Assembly: GCA_008692225.1 (NCBI GenBank)
Contig: VICG01000003.1
Span: forward strand, 861,501-925,500
DNA from: Monilinia fructicola
Taxonomy: Eukaryota; Ascomycota; Leotiomycetes; Helotiales; Sclerotiniaceae
DNA: 64,000 nt
Direction of reading: 5' to 3'
How positions within the stretch are numbered: the stretch's first letter is position 1; each line of letters opens with the position of its first letter. The notes beneath the pieces are model-generated. The model was not told where the DNA came from, searched no databases, and saw only the letters and a program-made list of their open reading frames with translations. Both the position numbers and the translations under genes were made by a program. Below, one piece after another: positions 61,949-64,000 of the stretch.

Positions 61949-63200
61949 ATGATTTTCTCATTGCTTCTAGCATGCTCGAGCCTTCTGCCAATGAGTTCGG
62001 CGAAAGCCCTTCCTTGGACACCAGCCATTGAAACCTCTACTGCTACTGATCGAGCACCAGTACAAGGAGGATGGAGTCCTAAGCCTACAGCAGCTCCGAA
62101 CAAAGCTCTTCAGGTGTTAGAGCTTCTCAAACGTCAAACAAATGGGGTAAATACTTGCGGATATTTTAATGGTGTGGAATGTTAGTAACTCAAAGCTCGA
62201 TTGGATTGCGAACAATGAAGAGCTGACAGAAGAAGCGGAACCATACACTTGTGCTGGAGTTGGTTACTGCGCACACAATTCATACTCTGCAATCGGCTGT
62301 TGTACAGGAGACATTGACTCCTGCGATATATTTACAGCTTGCGTAGACTACTCCTTATATTCAGCGGTCTGTTTTCTGGCGGGATCTTTAACAGGTTGTT
62401 GTAACGATGCTTCGTATCCATATTGTGCGACTTATCTTTGGAAGAACCCGCAAAGAAGTATGATTCGTTGTGTAGACTCTCCAGCATTTTATCTCATGTC
62501 TGACCACCCGGTCACCAATACTGGCTCTATGACTGTCACACCTATCGTTACAATATCTCAAAGTTTCGCTTCAGTAGCAAGCACTATTCAGGACGGAAAT
62601 GATGCTCAGGATGTGACAAGTGCTTTGGGGAATGTGATAAGCTCAGCAGGTGCACGTAACTCAGCAACTTCTTCTCCATCAGCAACTACAGCAACTCATA
62701 AGAAATCCGGCGTTCCACTAGGAGCAATAATCGGTGGAGTCATTGCTGGCGTGGCAGTAATCGCACTATTAATATTTGCCATAGTTTTCTTCATTAGACG
62801 AAAGAAATCAAAGCAATCACCACCCCAGCATCCACCCAAGGCTTCAGCGATTCTTCCCAATAATCCATATCAAGGACCCTCGCCAAATTCCCCTTCGCCG
62901 TTCAACGAGAACCGAACGAGCATCGCCAAACTAGTATCAAAAAATACAAAGGAATTGGCAAATACTGTATATATGCCTCCAGCCATATCGGAGTATTATC
63001 AGCCACCAAAGGATAATCCACCTGTCTCGCCAGTTACTGATACCCAGAGATATTCGGATCACCAAATTTATAGGGATCCAGACTATCAGTATTCTGAACT
63101 GGATGCAACAGCGTTAAATTCTTTGAGCGGGAATGGAGTTGAGTTAGACGGTGTGGCGGGGAAGCCGAGTCACGGAATAGAAATTGGTCCGTCAAAATAA
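61949..63200 (+). CDS. Cys-rich single-pass membrane protein
   Basis: Exons 61949-62180 and 62236-63200 join as GVE|SEPYTC to give 398 residues. Acceptor gaag at 62235 is preferred because the nearer ctgacag would create a stop codon. A signal peptide covers about 1-20 (MIFSLLLACSSLLPMSSAKA). A Cys-rich ectodomain spans 70-160 (CAGVGYC, AIGCCTGDIDSC, LTGCCNDASYPYC), then a Ser/Thr-rich stalk. One membrane helix lies at about 239-264 (AIIGGVIAGVAVIALLIF), followed by basic RRKKSK and a Pro/Asn/Ser-rich cytoplasmic tail with Tyr motifs (DYQYSELDATALNS). The layout resembles fungal wall-stress or adhesion receptors, but the family is not characterised, so a sensor role is inference. Confidence 0.8.
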
Positions 63201-63747
63201 TGAGTCAAAGGAGATGAAGCAGTTACATTAAAATCATTATTCTGACTCCTATTCTCTCAATTAGCGGATTCAAACATCCCCTGGTATATAAGCGCCCGCC
63301 CGTTTATTTAACTTGCCCTGGAGAATTCAAAATGTTAGAGCAGGGACCATCTATGGATCATATGATTCTGTACGGAGCCTTACAGTATTAGTAATAAGTA
63401 GAACTAGCTACCTAGGTACTAGTTCAACAGGTTCTGACCTTATCAACCTTATTAACCTTGGACATTAACGTTATAATAAGCTTCATCCGAACTAATGAAT
63501 ATCATTCATAGTACCCAACTACACACAAAAACATACACACACACATTGTCATTATCATTATCATTATCATTATGAACAAAAAATACTCAAAACTGGACCA
63601 CCAGTGGACTTGAAACTTGTAAGGTTCTTACCGAGGCAATGGAATTGAAATGCTCTGTTGTCGACTTGACATCAGATATTATTGCCCTAAAAAAAGCTTT
63701 ACTGCGGGGTTCAAGATATACGCTCCACTATCGTGTAATTTATGATG
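63201..63747. other. Intergenic
   Basis: Convergent 3' flanks with a TACCTAGGTA palindrome at 63409 and a short (TCATTA)n array at 63548-63573. Confidence 0.55.
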
Positions 63748-63960
63748 CTATATTGCATTCTCGGTAACCTTGCTCTGTTCCTCTTCATAACATAGGTTTG
63801 TGTCTAGAGAATACAGTTCATCTTCCCTCACTTGTTGGAGATCAGCATATTTGTTTTCCAGGAATCTATCTCGCTGGAAGATACGTTGAACTGCCTAGGT
63901 CTTCTTTCCTTTATCAGCCCAAAGTTCTGATAGCTTATCACTCACCTGCGTTGTTATTTC
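63748..63960 (-). CDS. 3' end of an unidentified gene running off the window
   Basis: On the minus strand a short exon, 63960-63946 (GAA ATA ACA ACG CAG), joins across a 51-bp intron, 63895-63945 (gtgagt...cctag), to the last exon, 63894-63748. That exon encodes AVQRIFQRDRFLENKYADLQ followed by QVREDELYSLDTNLCYEEEQ and SKVTENAI, then stop TAG. The residues are charged and helical, as in a coiled coil. Splice sites and phase are good. The 15-nt exon may continue beyond 63960 with different upstream splicing; the rest of the gene lies outside. Family not recognised. Confidence 0.5.
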
Positions 63961-64000
63961 CTATCAATTAACTCGCCCAACATTGAACGCTTACATCTTT

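Overview
The window looks like nuclear DNA of a filamentous ascomycete. Genes are split by short GT-AG introns, mostly 47-140 bp, with branch points such as tactaat. Intergenic DNA is rich in microsatellites and the gene set is typically fungal: HapX-type iron regulator, microbial opsin, Zn2Cys6 factor, CmcJ-like enzyme, Cys-rich surface proteins and Hook-type adaptor. The gene repertoire and protein style suggest a leotiomycete such as the Botrytis/Sclerotinia group. That placement is inference, because no database search was possible.

Layout, left to right: 3' end of the NatC subunit MAK10/NAA35 (+); a doubtful broken gene (-); a HOOK coiled-coil adaptor (-); a small secreted I9-like inhibitor (-); PCF11 (+); a GPI-type Cys-rich wall protein (-); an NmrA-like reductase (+); a CmcJ-like gene (-); a small unknown gene (+); a Zn2Cys6 transcription factor (+); a GFA/CENP-V-fold protein (-); a WD40 plus inositol-polyphosphate 5-phosphatase (-); a low-complexity small gene (+); an AT-rich island with a 367-bp (ATT)n tract between two diverged direct repeats; a CID/RS protein resembling CHERP (+); an ACT-domain CASTOR-like protein (+); about 7.5 kb of gene-poor DNA; a proton-pump-type opsin (+); cytosolic glutamyl-tRNA synthetase (-) divergent from mitochondrial ribosomal protein uL1m (+); COG2 (-); HapX (+); a secreted RNase T2 (+); a short-chain dehydrogenase (-); a Cys-rich single-pass membrane protein (+); and the 3' end of an unknown gene (-) at the right edge.

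Most genes are unrelated housekeeping or accessory genes, and no clear multi-gene pathway cluster is visible. The one suggestive pairing is GUS1 and MRPL1, which share a 220-bp divergent promoter and both serve translation.

The strongest overall observation concerns sequence quality. HOOK, PCF11, the NmrA-like gene, the CmcJ-like gene, the Zn2Cys6 factor, the 5-phosphatase and the CASTOR-like gene each carry one to six reading-frame breaks. Most are repaired by removing one base, often from a homopolymer. MAK10, GUS1, MRPL1, COG2, HapX, opsin, RNase T2 and the CID/RS gene are intact. Because PCF11 is normally essential, insertion-biased assembly error is the likelier reading, although some accessory genes could be true pseudogenes. 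I found no convincing new multi-gene system. The most novel signals are short words that recur in intergenic DNA, above all four exact copies of the palindromic word TATCCATGGATAT.
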